Positions 1 through 9,059 of a stretch of DNA of 64,000 nt are shown here, piece after piece. This DNA comes from Eublepharis macularius (taxonomy: Eukaryota; Chordata; Lepidosauria; Squamata; Eublepharidae): the NCBI RefSeq assembly GCF_028583425.1, contig NC_072796.1, positions 127,011,464-127,075,463 on the forward strand, read 5' to 3'. Below the pieces are notes generated by a model, which did not search any database, was not told the origin of the DNA, and saw nothing but the letters and a program-made list of their open reading frames with translations. The position numbers and the translations under genes are program-made. Position 1 is the first letter of the stretch, and every line of letters begins with the position of its first letter.

Positions 1-339
1 GAAACAATAGAGAGTGGCTGAGGGCACCTTGTTCAGAGGCCCATAGAACTGGACCCTGGGGTTCAATGTTCCTGAAACTTGGGGGGTTTTTTTGTGGAGT
101 CAGGAGCAGGTTCGCTGTAAATTTGGTGTTCTTGAAAAATACATGCTACCTGGATAATTTTCCCCATAGGGAATAATGGGCAGATAAACCCAGGATTCTC
201 TAATCTTGCTGAACTGGATTAGAGACTCTTACCTGGATCTCAGGAATACTGATTTTTTTTGGTATCCCTGAAACCCAGCTCTCGATCAACCACTTTTTTT
301 TTGAGGGTGGGGGGACGCACACTTATTCCTGATAACTCA
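1..339. other. no gene recognised
   Basis: I see no convincing exon or repeat boundary here. The text is T-rich and resembles degenerate interspersed repeat. It lies downstream of the 3' end of the minus-strand kelch gene. Confidence 0.3.
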
Positions 340-603
340 GTGATGGAACTCAGGACCACACAGTGACATCACTTTGGGTCAGCTGGAACAAGGGGGAAGT
401 TTTTTAAAGTTTAAATTGGTGAAAATGGTCACATGGCCGGTGGCCCCGCCCCCTGATCTCCAGACAGAGGGGAGTTTAGATTGCCCTCTGTGCCGCTCAG
501 TGGCATGCAGGGCAATCTAAACACCCCTCTGTCTGGAGATCAGGGGGCGGGGCCACTGGCCATGTGACCATTTTTACTGTGTTCCTGCCGGAAAAAAGCC
601 CTG
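340..603. mobile_element. hAT-like palindromic MITE, CAGGGC family, long form, truncated at left
   Basis: The core is a long palindrome: the arm GGTCACATGGCCGGTGGCCC with the CTCCAGACAGAGGGGAGT block is repeated in reverse complement, and the element ends in GCCCTG at 603. About 60 bp upstream of the core (AGTGACATCACTTTGGGTCA, AAAGTTTAAA) match, in reverse complement, the extra block of the complete 402-bp copy at 39825-40226, so this is the long form. The left CAGGGC end is not recognisable. The element has no coding capacity. Confidence 0.75.
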
Positions 604-895
604 GGTAGAAGTGTAATAAAGAAAGAACTTCTATCTGAAATAAGATGAAGGAGAAAACGGCCAGGCATTAGAGGAGATTCTGAGGCTTTTAATCCAGGAC
701 AGACGTAATCATTTTGTAGCTAGCAGTGAGGCCGACAACATGGAGCGATACTTAGTGGGATCATGTCCGTCCCAAATAGCTCCTTATTTCAAGGACAGCG
801 GCAAAGAAATAAAAAAGAATCTGGAGGCAAAGGGCAGACACATTTCAGGATCATTGTTATGGGGTTTCATTGATAGTCAGACGGACCCTTTAGAA
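604..895 (-). other. probable 3' UTR / downstream flank of the kelch gene
   Basis: This stretch follows the kelch stop codon on the minus strand. No recognised repeat fills it and it contains a possible ATTAAA signal. It could be 3' untranslated sequence, ending near or within the MITE at 340-603. Inference only. Confidence 0.35.
688..693 (-). promoter_or_regulatory. possible poly(A) signal ATTAAA
   Basis: The plus-strand text TTTAAT reads ATTAAA on the minus strand, about 200 nt downstream of the kelch stop codon. ATTAAA is the commonest variant polyadenylation signal. No AATAAA was seen between it and the stop. Confidence 0.25.
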
Positions 896-2399
896 TCATT
901 GTCCACCCCAGCAGCAGTTAAAGCTGCAGCCCTCCCTAGCGGAGGAACCCGACTGGACTTTTTTGGTATCATCCACCCCAACGACTGTTGAGGCTGCTGA
1001 CGTCTCACGCAGAAGGACCCGGATTGGCTTTTGGGGCCTCTTCAGGACTGTGCAGCTGAAAATCCTCCCCTCGTTGGTAGTGGGGATTTCTTCTGGGCAT
1101 TGAGTCCAGCTGGTGTCCTGTGGCAGCCAGCTGTAACAAGCGTTACTTGGATGATTATCGTCTTTGCCAGCGAACAGGTAAACCTTTTCTTGCTGCTCTA
1201 CGGCACAAGCGAAAGTCAAGGCTACTGGCAGCTCTGGGATGGTGACTTCCCAGTTAACTCTGCCATCTTCATGGAGATAAAAGCCCCCTTTGGTGATGAA
1301 AGGGATCTCCTCAGCAGCCGCCGCACCATGAGCCAGGAAACTGCCCCTTTCTTCTGTGTACCCACCAATAACAAATATCCCTGTTTCGACGGAAACGGCA
1401 GCCGCTCCGTAGCATGCAAACTCAATGAGAACCTCATTCCACCGATCAGTCTGTGTGTCATAGATAAGAAGGCCCCGAAAGCTCCTGGAAGATTTGCCTC
1501 CTATGAGGTAAAGCTTATTCTTGAGGACAGTGGAAGCAGGGTACATCAAAGCGAGGGGCAGGTTAGAGATGGGAGACCATGTGCTCTGGTTCACACTGAA
1601 GGCCTCGGCGGAAGTAATCGGGCCCTTATCATTGCAGCCTCCTAGAGCGTAGAGCTTCTTGTTACAAGCTAGAAAGGGATGCACTGCCCGGGGTGTGGAC
1701 ATCTGTGGAAGCTGAGTCCACTGGCCAGTCAAAGAACTATACTCGTACAGGCTATCCACGAAAGTGCATTCCCCTCTCTGGCCTCCCGACAGGTACAGTT
1801 TACAGTCCAAGGAGGCACATCCACAATAACTTAGATATTGCAATGGTGGCAACTTCTCCCACTTCTCTGTCTGTGGGTCAAAAGAGTGAAGGTATGAGAC
1901 CAGGCTATCTCCATTATGGATCCAGTTTTCATGGAGTTCCACACAGACAAAACAGTCATCGTACATGCCCTTCCTGAGACCCCTGCTCTCTTGAAGCCTC
2001 CCAGCTCCATCCAACTCCTTCCACCTCAGATGCACGTGCTTGTAATATTCTGAGACATCTGCTTGGACTTCCGTGACCTCTGCTGGAGTGAGCAGGGGGA
2101 AGCGGACATGTCCCAGCAGCTCCTTAAATAGTGGGAGGCGTGTAGAGGCTGCAAACTCCACCCAGCTGCGAATGGCTTGGTAGACAGTCAACTCGGAGGC
2201 CACTTCCAGGTTGTCAGAGCAGACAAGGCTGAGCAGTGCATTGTATTCTAAGCTGAGGAAGACATCTTTCTTAGAGAGGAGCCCAAAGTGTTGGTAGATG
2301 TAGTCTGAGGTGGCTTGGAGCAGAGATTGGTGACCGTGTTCCTGAGCCAGGCAATAAAGACTGAGGCAGTTCTTCATGGTGACGTCTTTCTCAAGAAAC
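896..2399 (-). CDS. BTB-BACK-Kelch protein, terminal coding exon (residues 127-627)
   Basis: This is the last of four recognised exons of a kelch-like protein. Such proteins usually bridge Cullin-3 (through BTB and BACK) to a substrate held by the Kelch propeller; that role is known for the family and not shown here. The exon begins after the acceptor ...TTGTTCTGTCAG and completes an AG|G arginine codon from the previous exon, giving RFLEKDV. It encodes the BACK domain (about residues 132-240, YIYQHF and SDNLEV segments) and then a Kelch propeller (about 290-580) with blade signatures YLSGGQ, YALGGCN, YLIGGKS, FVIGGYT and YLFAGKD. The reading frame is open for 500 codons to the stop at 896-898. 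With the upstream exons the product is 627 residues, normal for the family (about 550-650). The C-terminal 40 residues beyond the last blade are low in recognisable structure. The paralogue is not assigned: the BACK region vaguely recalls KBTBD12, but that is not secure. Confidence 0.9.
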
Positions 2400-2401
2400 C
2401 T

Positions 2402-2640
2402 GACAGAACAACATAATAACATTTGATTTATGTACTGCCCTTCAGGACAACTTGAGGCCCACTTAGATCAGTTGACTATTATTATCCTCATGACAATCAC
2501 CCTGTGAGGTGGGTGGGGCTGAGAGGGCTCTGAGAGAGCTGTGACTGACCCAAGGTCACCCAGCTGGCTTCAAGCGGAGGAGTGGGGAATCAAAACTGGC
2601 TCTCCAGATTAGAGTCCTGCTGCTCTTAGCCAGTATAACA
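2402..2640 (-). repeat. tRNA-derived SINE (family A), abutting kelch acceptor
   Basis: Read on the minus strand it runs from a tRNA-like head (CTAAGAGCAGCAGGACTCTA, box-B-like sequence near 2590) through CAGCTGGGTGACCTTGGGTC and CACCTCACAGGGTGATTGTC to the tail CTGAAGGGCAGTACATAAAT and ATGTTATTATGTTGTT. The same family occurs at 17801, 41783, 42076, 44974, 50568, 60287 and 61588. The SINE has the sense orientation of the kelch gene, and its TTATTATGTTGTT tail runs into the CTGTCAG acceptor of the terminal exon. Confidence 0.85.
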
Positions 2641-3010
2641 AACTGGCTGTCAAACCAGAGAAAAGACACACAGCTCACTGATTCCTCCCATGAAGATCCT
2701 CAGATGAAGATAGAAGTTATTTCCACCTGAGATGTAAGTTCATCTCAGGGGTGGCCTTAGTGATTCTGGAGTGCCCCAGAATCACTGTGTCCACCACTCC
2801 AGCCACCCCACCCCATAGAGCCGAGCAAGGAGTGGCCCTTCCCCCATGTGAGGTGGGCAGGAGCTACCACTGCCAGAGCCCCAGACAGGGCAAGTGTAAG
2901 TTGCAGCAGGAGCCCACTCTTCTCCCACTCCTTTAAGGGGGTGGAGCTGTAGGTTGTTTGACCCCCCTCCTCCACAAACATGGGGCCGGTGGCAGCTGCC
3001 CCTGCTGTCT
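2641..3010. other. intronic sequence, no feature recognised
   Basis: This stretch lies in the large intron before the last kelch exon. It is GC-rich and contains CCCCAGAATCAC opposite GTGATTCTGG, a short hairpin near 2757-2787. I could not assign it to a repeat family. Confidence 0.3.
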
Positions 3011-3014
3011 ATTG

Positions 3015-3310
3015 GCTAAGATTGCCCCTGTGTGAAACACCTCTGTAGGTAATCTGAGATGGCAGCAAATCCCCGTTTCCTGTTATTTTAAAGGGAAATT
3101 TAATTTGTTTAGATGCTAGGTTTCTGATTTTCCTCCAGGCCAGATTGGCCAGGGATCCTGGAGATTTTTTGCTTTCCTCTATGCATTGATCAGGGGTCAC
3201 TGGAAGAGTTGGGAATGGGGTTGCTGTGAATTTCCTGCATTGTGTAGGGGAGGTTAGACTAGATGACCCTTGGGGACTCTTCCAGCTCTGTCTTTCTATG
3301 ATTTCTAACC
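3015..3310 (+). repeat. CR1-type LINE 3' end
   Basis: The 3' UTR signature of amniote CR1 elements is visible: GGCCAGGGATCCTGGAG, GAATTTCCTGCATTGTGTAG, GGTTAGACTAGATGACCC, then CCAGCTCTGTCTTTCTATGA. CR1 copies are usually 5'-truncated and end in short ATTCTATG-like repeats. No coding part remains. The element lies within the kelch intron, antisense to the gene. Confidence 0.75.
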
Positions 3311-3604
3311 CTAGTTGTCATTGCTCTTTAGTTAAAAAAAATACATTCATGAAATGTTATGGTACTGATGTTATTAACGTTTTTTGTGCCATGTTAATGT
3401 GCACATAGAGAGAAATAATAGAACTATCAGTGTTAATAAACCAGTCATGAATCTATATTATATACATGGACAGAAGATCAAAGTTTACTTCATGATAGCA
3501 TTTACATGGAAAACTATACAATATTCTGCTGGGAAAACTTCCTCTTTGGGAATGGGAACTAGAAACAGGTATAAAGGGTTCCCAACACTTCATAACAAGA
3601 ATGA

Positions 3605-3802
3605 GGGCCAAGCTACAAGTGATGAATGACACTTGTCTGGCAAGTGAACAGACTCACGTGTGTTCCTCCCTGTTTACTTGCCATTCACTTGCTCTCCACT
3701 TGATAAAGTGGAGTGCAAGTGGAGTGCAAGTGAACAGGGAGGAATACACGTGAGTCTGTTCACTTGCCAGGCAAGTGTCATTCGTCGCTTTTAGCTTGGC
3801 CC
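3605..3802. mobile_element. PIF/Harbinger-like palindromic MITE, 198-bp form
   Basis: The ends are GGGCCAAGCTACAAG and its reverse complement GCTTGGCCC (here ...TTTTAGCTTGGCCC). Inside, the arm CACTTG...AAGTGAACA folds back on itself over nearly the whole length. The element is flanked by TGA at 3602-3604 and 3803-3805. A GGGCC terminus with a 3-bp duplication is typical of PIF/Harbinger. It is longer than the four 118-bp relatives because the interior differs. Confidence 0.8.
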
Positions 3803-3934
3803 TGAGTGCTCAACTGTTCCCCACCCACCTGTTATTGCAATTGTTCCCTCCCACATGAGGTATGGTAAAAAGATAGTTTCCTACCTGGGATCCAAATTTG
3901 GCAGTGAGTTACGTTGTGGGGGTGGGGAAATAGT

Positions 3935-4145
3935 ATGGTTGCCTACTTGCACTTGGAAAAATACCTGGAGATTTGGGGGTGGAACCTGGAGTGGGTGGGG
4001 CTCGGGGGGTGGAGAGAGACCTCAGTGGGGTTTAATGCCATAGACCCCACCTTCTAAGGCATCCATTTTCACCAGGGGAACTGATCTTTGTTGGCTGGAG
4101 ATCAGTTGTAATTCCAGGAGATCTCCAGCCCCTACCTGGAGGACA
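3935..4145 (+). mobile_element. hAT-like MITE, TAGGGTTGCC family, degenerate
   Basis: The family body is clear: ACCTGGAGATTTGGGGGTGG, CCTCAGTGGGGTTTAATGCC, TCCATTTTCACCAGGGGAAC, GATCAGTTGTAATTCCAGG and ATCTCCAGCCCCTACCTGGA. Terminal inverted repeats are eroded. The best-preserved copy, with 8-bp duplications, is at 53074-53302. Confidence 0.7.
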
Positions 4146-4176
4146 AACAGTTGAGAGAGACATGGCAACAGCTATC

Positions 4177-4959
4177 CTACCAAGTATTACTCCGTGACCA
4201 ACTAACTAAACTAAATAACATAGCTAAACTACAATGTAACAAAAATGAAAAACAAACTTTATTAAACTTCTTCACATTACTCTACATGCAGCAGTTAGCT
4301 ATCCAAGCTCCAATTACTGGTGAACAATATGTTCCTTCCCGACCGAAGAAGGGAAGAACACACAATTCTCCCAGCAACACTTGCTTCCAGAGTAAACAGA
4401 ATTATTTACATTGCACGCAGGCAAAGACAATTTAGTATGGTATCAAAGAAGGCGTGAACAATTCAAAAAAGACCACTAAGGGTCTAGCAGTAGTGTAAAT
4501 ACTTCAAGACTTGCAATAAACATATAGAGGTACAAAAATTACCCCACAACACATCAATTTATGACAATAATATTTCAAGGACAACTGCTGACAGGTTCGC
4601 CAGCAAGAGATTCCCGTTTCCGGATGCCCCTTCCTCAAAGCAGTTACAAAGACCACAATTCAAATGTATGTACAATCTCAATAAATAAAGCAGCAAGTCA
4701 GAAAATCACAGCCTCTAAGGGCGAAGCTACAAGTGACAAATGACACTTGAACGGCAAGTGTATTTCTCCCTGTTCACTTGCACTCCACTCAATCCACTTG
4801 CCGTTCAAGTGTCATTCGTCACTTGTAGCTTGGCCCTAAAGTGCATAATAGCGGCTCGCTCAATTATGCCATTGAAAAGTTTGTTTTTCATTTTTGTTAG
4901 TTTGTAGTTTAGCTACGTTATTTAGTTTAGGTAATTGGTCACGGAGTAATACTTGGTAG
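4177..4959. mobile_element. element with 83-bp inverted repeats, family unknown
   Basis: About 83 bp at 4177-4259 (CTACCAAGTATTACTCCGTG to AACAAACTT) recur in reverse complement at 4877-4959 with few differences. The interior (4260-4718) is AT-rich and non-coding. It includes TTTCCGGATGCCCCTTCCTC, a motif that on the minus strand resembles the catalytic-core side of Penelope-type hammerheads. A 118-bp PIF-like MITE was later inserted at 4719-4836. No target duplication is evident. It could be a non-autonomous DNA transposon or an inverted Penelope-like insertion. It lies in the kelch intron. Confidence 0.6.
4719..4836. mobile_element. PIF/Harbinger-like palindromic MITE, 118 bp
   Basis: The element starts GGGCGAAGCTACAAGTGAC and ends with the reverse complement GTCACTTGTAGCTTGGCCC. 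Its arms contain ACTTGAACGGCAAGTG and the complement. TAA flanks both sides (4716-4718 and 4837-4839). The length equals that of the copies at 17336, 42194 and 43103. It sits inside the inverted-repeat element 4177-4959. Confidence 0.85.
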
Positions 4960-5445
4960 CCTACCTGTATTGGCAGAAATTTTAAAGAAGCAATCAGAAG
5001 AGTTAACAATAAACATGGAATACAGAGTCAACTCCAGTTATGTACAACAAGAATTTACCAAAAGATAATATTGTTCAAGTGGAAGATGAAACCCGGAAAA
5101 GAGGCAGAAGTACAAGATTCAATTTACAAATGGGAATTACTTAAAGGACTAAGTTTTCAGCTTTAAGCTACAAGAGCTATTTAGGGGATTGAATTTAAGA
5201 TAAATGAACAACTTTATGAAATATGTTTGTTGGGAAGAACATGAACACAGAATCTGTGAATAAAGGAGAAGTTTCCCTCCTATATCCTTATCTATAAGCA
5301 TCCCCGCTCCTCATTTCATCATAAATGCATGGATTTGGAAGCACTTGAATATTCAGAAATATTCACATTCTGGGAGTTTGAGAGTTTACTAAACAGTTGC
5401 CGCTTAAGAGAAGCGCGCAGTCTTAAGGAGCTCCTCCGGCATTAC
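4960..5445. other. intronic AT-rich sequence
   Basis: The stretch is purine- and A-rich (repeated GAAGA/AAGAATTTA text) and may be the degenerate remainder of the element at 4177-4959. I recognise no exon. It ends at the GT donor of the kelch BTB exon. Confidence 0.3.
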
Positions 5446-5667
5446 CTTCCAGCTATTTCTTTCAGGGGAAGGATCTGGAGTTTGCCAGCTGCTGAGAACA
5501 GATCCTGGGCAGTCTGTTGCGTGAGGAAGAGCTCTTCTGTGTAGAGGTAATTCAGGAGGTTGTGAAGAGTGGAGGAAGCCATGCCTTCAAGCTGGAACTC
5601 TTTAGGCAGCCCATTGGAATGGATGAAGATATCTCTGAAATAAGGACTGACAGAAGCTAACAGCATC
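5446..5667 (-). CDS. BTB-BACK-Kelch protein, exon encoding residues 54-126
   Basis: This exon encodes the core of the BTB domain: MLLASVSPYFRDIF, where LLA.S.YFR is the classic BTB signature, then LEGMASSTLHNLLNYLYTEE, and ends KEIAG plus the AG of an arginine codon. It is bounded by an acceptor (AAATCCAG|G) and a donor (GGAAG|GTAATG) on the minus strand. It enters in phase 2 (CA|G, glutamine 53) and leaves in phase 2 (AG|G, arginine 127), and both junctions match neighbouring exons. BTB domains mediate dimerisation and Cullin-3 binding. Confidence 0.88.
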
Positions 5668-5689
5668 CTGGATTTAACAAGAAGAACCC

Positions 5690-6010
5690 TCGAGTCAAAG
5701 GTCCGAGAAAGGGAAGAAGAATATTATCTACCACATTTGTACCTTGTCTTTCCTCAAAGGAGGGCAGGACGGCATAGAGGTCTCCCCCCTTCCCCTGTTA
5801 CAAGGTTGCTTCATGTATGTGTGCCATCACAGCACCAGGCTCCATCCCTAACCGGCACACATTGATCTGAACATGCACATCTGTATTGACGCAGCCGCTG
5901 CACTCTAGGCGCAACCGGGTTCCCATTTGCATGCAGAGAATTGTACACTTACAGGGATTCGCATGCAGCCATACAAACATGTCTAGGTTGGAGTGCAGAG
6001 CTTAATTCTG
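5690..6010. other. intronic sequence, nothing recognised
   Basis: This is intron between the two BTB exons. It includes GGGCAGGACGGCATAGAGGT and GC-containing unique text but no identifiable repeat or exon signature. Confidence 0.3.
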
Positions 6011-6016
6011 TGATCT

Positions 6017-6093
6017 GTCCTCCCCCCAGGACTCAGGTCATGAGCAGAGCTTGGGCTTCAGTACTGCAGCTTACCACTCTGCTCCACGGGACT
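6017..6093 (-). repeat. Sauria-type SINE, tRNA-related head fragment
   Basis: Plus-strand text GACTCAGGTCATGAGCAGAG, TTGGGCTTCAGTACTGCAGC and TTACCACTCTG is the reverse complement of the tRNA-like head also seen at 34922-35212, 50025-50300 and 63003-63290. Only the head survives. It lies about 30 bp from the donor of the 79-nt exon, in the downstream intron. Confidence 0.75.
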
Positions 6094-6123
6094 CCCATGT
6101 ATACAGGAGGAATAAAAACTCAC

Positions 6124-6202
6124 TGATGACAAGGAAAGCTCTTTCCTTCAACCTGCAAGGTGACATCACAGAGTTGTTGGGCCTGGTATAGCTGTTTCAA
6201 GC
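6124..6202 (-). CDS. BTB-BACK-Kelch protein, 79-nt exon (residues 27-53)
   Basis: This short exon encodes GLKQLYQAQQLCDVTLQVEG followed by KSFPCHQ, the N-terminal part of a BTB domain (the LCDVTL...FPCH motif is diagnostic). The minus-strand acceptor is TTTTTTGCAG|GC and the donor is CATCA|GTGAGT. It joins the upstream exon as G|GC (glycine) and the downstream exon as CA|G (glutamine). It is too short to be found by length alone; homology and phase support it. Confidence 0.87.
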
Positions 6203-6459
6203 CTGCAAAAAAGCACATAATGGGTTGGATGCCGTGGAGCCGTTCCTCGATTGGAGATGCCTTCCTCAGATGGAAGGAGTCTTCCCCTCTTGCAGTATGT
6301 CAGAGAGAAGGTCCTTCTGGAGGAAGGCATCTCTGCTAGTGAGGACAGGACTGGTGGATCCAACTCTATAAAGTAAAAATCAGCTGTTATCATAGAAACA
6401 GAAAAAATAAAAACATAGAGGTGGAAAACAGCCCCAAGGGTCATCTTGAGGGTAAGCTC

Positions 6460-6597
6460 CCCCTCACTGACAGTTTTCAAGAAGAGGCTGGATGAATATT
6501 TGTCAGAGATGTTTTAGGCTGATCCTGCACTGGGCAGGGGGTTGGACTAGATGGTCTGTATGGCCCCTTCCAACTCTATGATTCTATGATCTAGTTT
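6460..6597 (+). repeat. CR1-type LINE 3' tail
   Basis: The signature GGTTGGACTAGATGGTCTG, CCCCTTCCAACTCTATGATT and CTATGA is the standard CR1 3' terminus with its ATTCTATGA end repeat. It sits within the kelch intron, antisense to the gene. Sequence immediately upstream (6380-6460) may be part of the same copy. Confidence 0.8.
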
Positions 6598-6773
6598 GAT
6601 CCCCTGCACGAATCAGAAAATTCCCCCACCCTCCTTCCTCCAGTGACCCCTACTCTACACCCAGAGGAAGGCAACACCCAGCCAATCTGGTCCGGAGGAA
6701 AATTTCTTCCTGACCTCAGAGAGTAACGTATAAGACTCCCAAATTCATTAGTCTTGGTCATCTTAAGACTCAC

Positions 6774-6893
6774 CTTGACATAAATACGTTTCATGAGACT
6801 GAAGAGTTTTTTCAGTGCCATCCTCTTCGTCGCTGTCCCTCTGGGAATCCATGATCTTCAGTACCAAAATAGGCTCAGGTTCATCATAGTCAT
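6774..6893 (-). CDS. BTB-BACK-Kelch protein, first recognised exon with candidate start
   Basis: This exon lies between a pyrimidine-rich acceptor (CCCACCCCGCAG|AT) and a donor (CAAG|GTGAGT) on the minus strand. The frame reads DDYDEPEPILVLKI and then MDSQRDSDEEDGTEKT... to CQ|G. The ATG at 6852 has A at -3 and G at +4, so translation may start there, giving a 627-residue protein with a 26-residue acidic N-terminus. The frame is also open up to the acceptor, so an upstream exon could add a longer N-terminus. No promoter or first exon was identified between 6900 and 9000. Confidence 0.75.
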
Positions 6894-6899
6894 CTGCGG

Positions 6900-7090
6900 G
6901 GTGGGGGGGGAGAGGAGGGGGATATGGCTTGAAAACCTTTTATCCTTGTTCAAAATCTGTCTTGAAATTGTAAAAAGTCCAGGCCATGAATTTGTTCGAA
7001 AATGACATTCTGGGGCTTGCTTTCTGGAATTTGAACTTCATCAGTTAGAGTAATGGTTCAGAACCCCAACATATTTCTGAACACAACATA
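6900..7090. other. sequence upstream of the kelch exon, no first exon found
   Basis: A G-rich run just above 6900 supplies the minus-strand pyrimidine tract. No CpG-rich promoter-like block or splice-joined leader could be supported. Confidence 0.3.
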
Positions 7091-7228
7091 TTGGGGGACA
7101 GCAGTAAAAAGAGATTTGCACATTTGTGGCCCTGCTTATGGGTCTTTGGGGGCGCTGGTTGGCCATTGTGGGAAAAAGGATTCTGGCCCAATGGTCCGAT
7201 CCAGAAGGGTTTTTCTTATATTCCTATG
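7090..7228 (+). repeat. LINE 3' UTR fragment (CR1-like)
   Basis: Text such as GGTTGGCCATTGTGGGAAAA, GGATTCTGGCCCAATGGTCC, GATCCAGAAGGGTTTTTCTT and ATATTCCTATGAAC matches the style of the LINE tail at 13372-13560 (GGACTAGAGGGACCACTG ... CTTCTTACATTCTTATGG). It is a non-coding fossil fragment. Confidence 0.6.
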
Positions 7229-7234
7229 AACATG

Positions 7235-7790
7235 GGTGCTCAAACTGGAAAATGTTGTCATTGGGATCTAATTGACAGCTGAGTTTTGGAGTTTCTCACC
7301 CAAATAATTAATATTTATTCATTTTCAGTCTTTGAATTTTAACATTTGCACTTCAGAGTGGAAAGTGAGAATGCTTTGGTTTGAAACACAACGACAATAT
7401 TTGTAGAGCTAAATTTACATGTTTCAGGCTTGTTACAATTCTATAAAAACAATTTAGTAAATGGAGAAAAGGATGATACAATTTTCCAACAAGTATACTG
7501 CTGCCTCCCCACTTCTTTTCCCATGGTGCTATTGATACTGGATTCTATATAACCTCGCATTTTCTCCCAGTATTTCCCTCTCCTCAAGTGCAGCTCCCCC
7601 AAACTTTGTTCCCCATATCTCTCTGCCAACCTCTGTCCTGGGTGCAGGTGGGGCGTGGTGGTCCTCAGTCTTTTCTAATCTTTCATAACAAGAAGCTCAG
7701 AGGGACATAATGATGTGTTGGCATCTTGCTTAGTTCTAACTGTTCCAACTGCCAATGGATGGCTCTTAAAGAGGCAGGCACTGTCTATTT
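7235..7790. other. no gene or clear repeat
   Basis: AT-rich text with no recognisable coding segment. A short relic near 7600-7700 (CTCTGTCCTGGGTGCAGGTG) was not assignable. Confidence 0.3.
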
Positions 7791-7798
7791 CCCTGACC

Positions 7799-8010
7799 TG
7801 TATAGTCCAGGAGAACTTGATCTTGTTAGATCCCAGAAGCTAAGTAGGGTTGGCCTTGGTTAATAATTGAATGGGAGACCTCCAGTGAAGACCAGCATTG
7901 CAGAAGCAGGCAATGGCAAACCACCTCTGTTAGTCTCTTGCCATGAAAACCCCACCAGGGGTTGCCATCAGTCAATTATGACTTGAGGGCACTCTTATTT
8001 TTTATTCTAA
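7799..8010 (+). repeat. 5S rRNA-derived SINE
   Basis: The head resembles a 5S rRNA internal promoter: GATCTTGTTAGATCCCAGAA, GCTAAGTAGGGTTGGCCTTG, TTAATAATTGAATGGGAGAC. The body contains GCAGGCAATGGCAAACCACC and CTTGCCATGAAAACCC, and the tail TCAATTATGACTTGAGGGC. Other copies are at 21218 (+), 35665, 36893 and 45808 (-). Confidence 0.8.
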
Positions 8011-8019
8011 GCAAGGGGT

Positions 8020-8845
8020 TAGCAACTGCACAAAAGTCTAAAAATTGACTTATGCTACATTATTTAGAATCTGTATTTCTAAAGCAAACTCAAAGCTTTG
8101 CCCAGCTATGGAGCTCTGATGTTGCTTGTTTCTTTTGCTTCCGATCATGATTCCTGTAAAAGCTGGCCATGGACTTGGAAATCATTAAGATCAGATGTCA
8201 TAATAAATGACAGCTGTTACCAACGGCATTGCATCAAATGAGAAATGCTGGTACTTTTTTTTTTTTTAAAGCAGGCTGCCTTGAAAATGGCTGCTTGCAA
8301 AAGGAGACGGATGGACGTCTTCAGAACCCCCCCCCCCAACTCCCCGCAGTTTCTCTCCCTGAGCAAACTTTGGTATCAGCAGCACCGAGACTGACTGAAT
8401 GTAAAGTGTGCAAGGAGAGAGGCTAGACCAAGTGGGTCCTGAGTGCAGGGAGGGCAGAGCGATGCTCACCCAGGCACCCCCTTTTCAGTTAAAATGAGAT
8501 TCTCGTCATCCTCATGACATGTGATTAAGGAAATTCTAGTTTGGTCTTCTAGGGCTCCATTTTGTTCTTGTTCTCATATGCCAAACGAAGATCTGTGCCT
8601 TTTGGGAAGAGCTGCCCCTGTTGAAACCCGTGAACACAAATCCCACAGCTGGAACCCCATCTCTTCCACCATCCCAGTTGAGGAAAGAAGTTTTGTGGCG
8701 TGGGTTGCTAAGTAGATGTGGGGAGGAGAGAAAACAGCAATATTTGTGGCCCTCTAGCTTCCATTTCTCCTAGCTGGAGGTAGGGGAGGAATTACCAACA
8801 GGTAACAGAAAGAAAACATACAAGTTTAAAAGAAACCCACAGGTT
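8020..8845. other. no gene recognised
   Basis: Mixed unique-looking DNA with a C-run at 8328-8337. The segment 8280-8470 is the most CpG-containing part upstream of the kelch gene and might hold a 5' exon, but no start codon joined in frame could be supported. Confidence 0.25.
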
Positions 8846-8847
8846 TG

Positions 8848-9050
8848 CCAACCTCCAGGTAGGACCTATGTTCTCCTGGAATTATTTCCAGATTTCAGAG
8901 ATCAGTTCTCCTGGAAGAAAACGGCAGCTTTGGAAGATGGGCTTTATGGCATCACATCTTTGCTGAGCTCTCTCCCCAAACTCTGACCTCCCCATGCCCT
9001 GCCCCCATATCTCCAGGGATTTCCCTACCTAGAGTTGGCAACCTTACCTT
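8848..9050 (-). mobile_element. hAT-like MITE, TAGGGTTGCC family, reverse orientation
   Basis: It starts TTTGCCAACCTCCAGGTAGG and ends CTACCTAGAGTTGGCAACCT. Internal blocks (GATCAGTTCTCCTGGAAGAA, GGCTTTATGGCATCAC, CCCCATATCTCCAGGGATTT) are the reverse complement of the family body. It is non-coding. Confidence 0.7.
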
Positions 9051-9059
9051 CTAGCAACC

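Noticed and set aside
1031-1645. 204-codon open frame on the plus strand
   Set aside because: It lies antisense to the kelch coding exon and has no domain; it is a shadow of that exon.
8266-8469. possible first exon or promoter of the kelch gene
   Set aside because: Slightly CpG-richer, but no start codon, splice donor in phase or promoter element could be supported.
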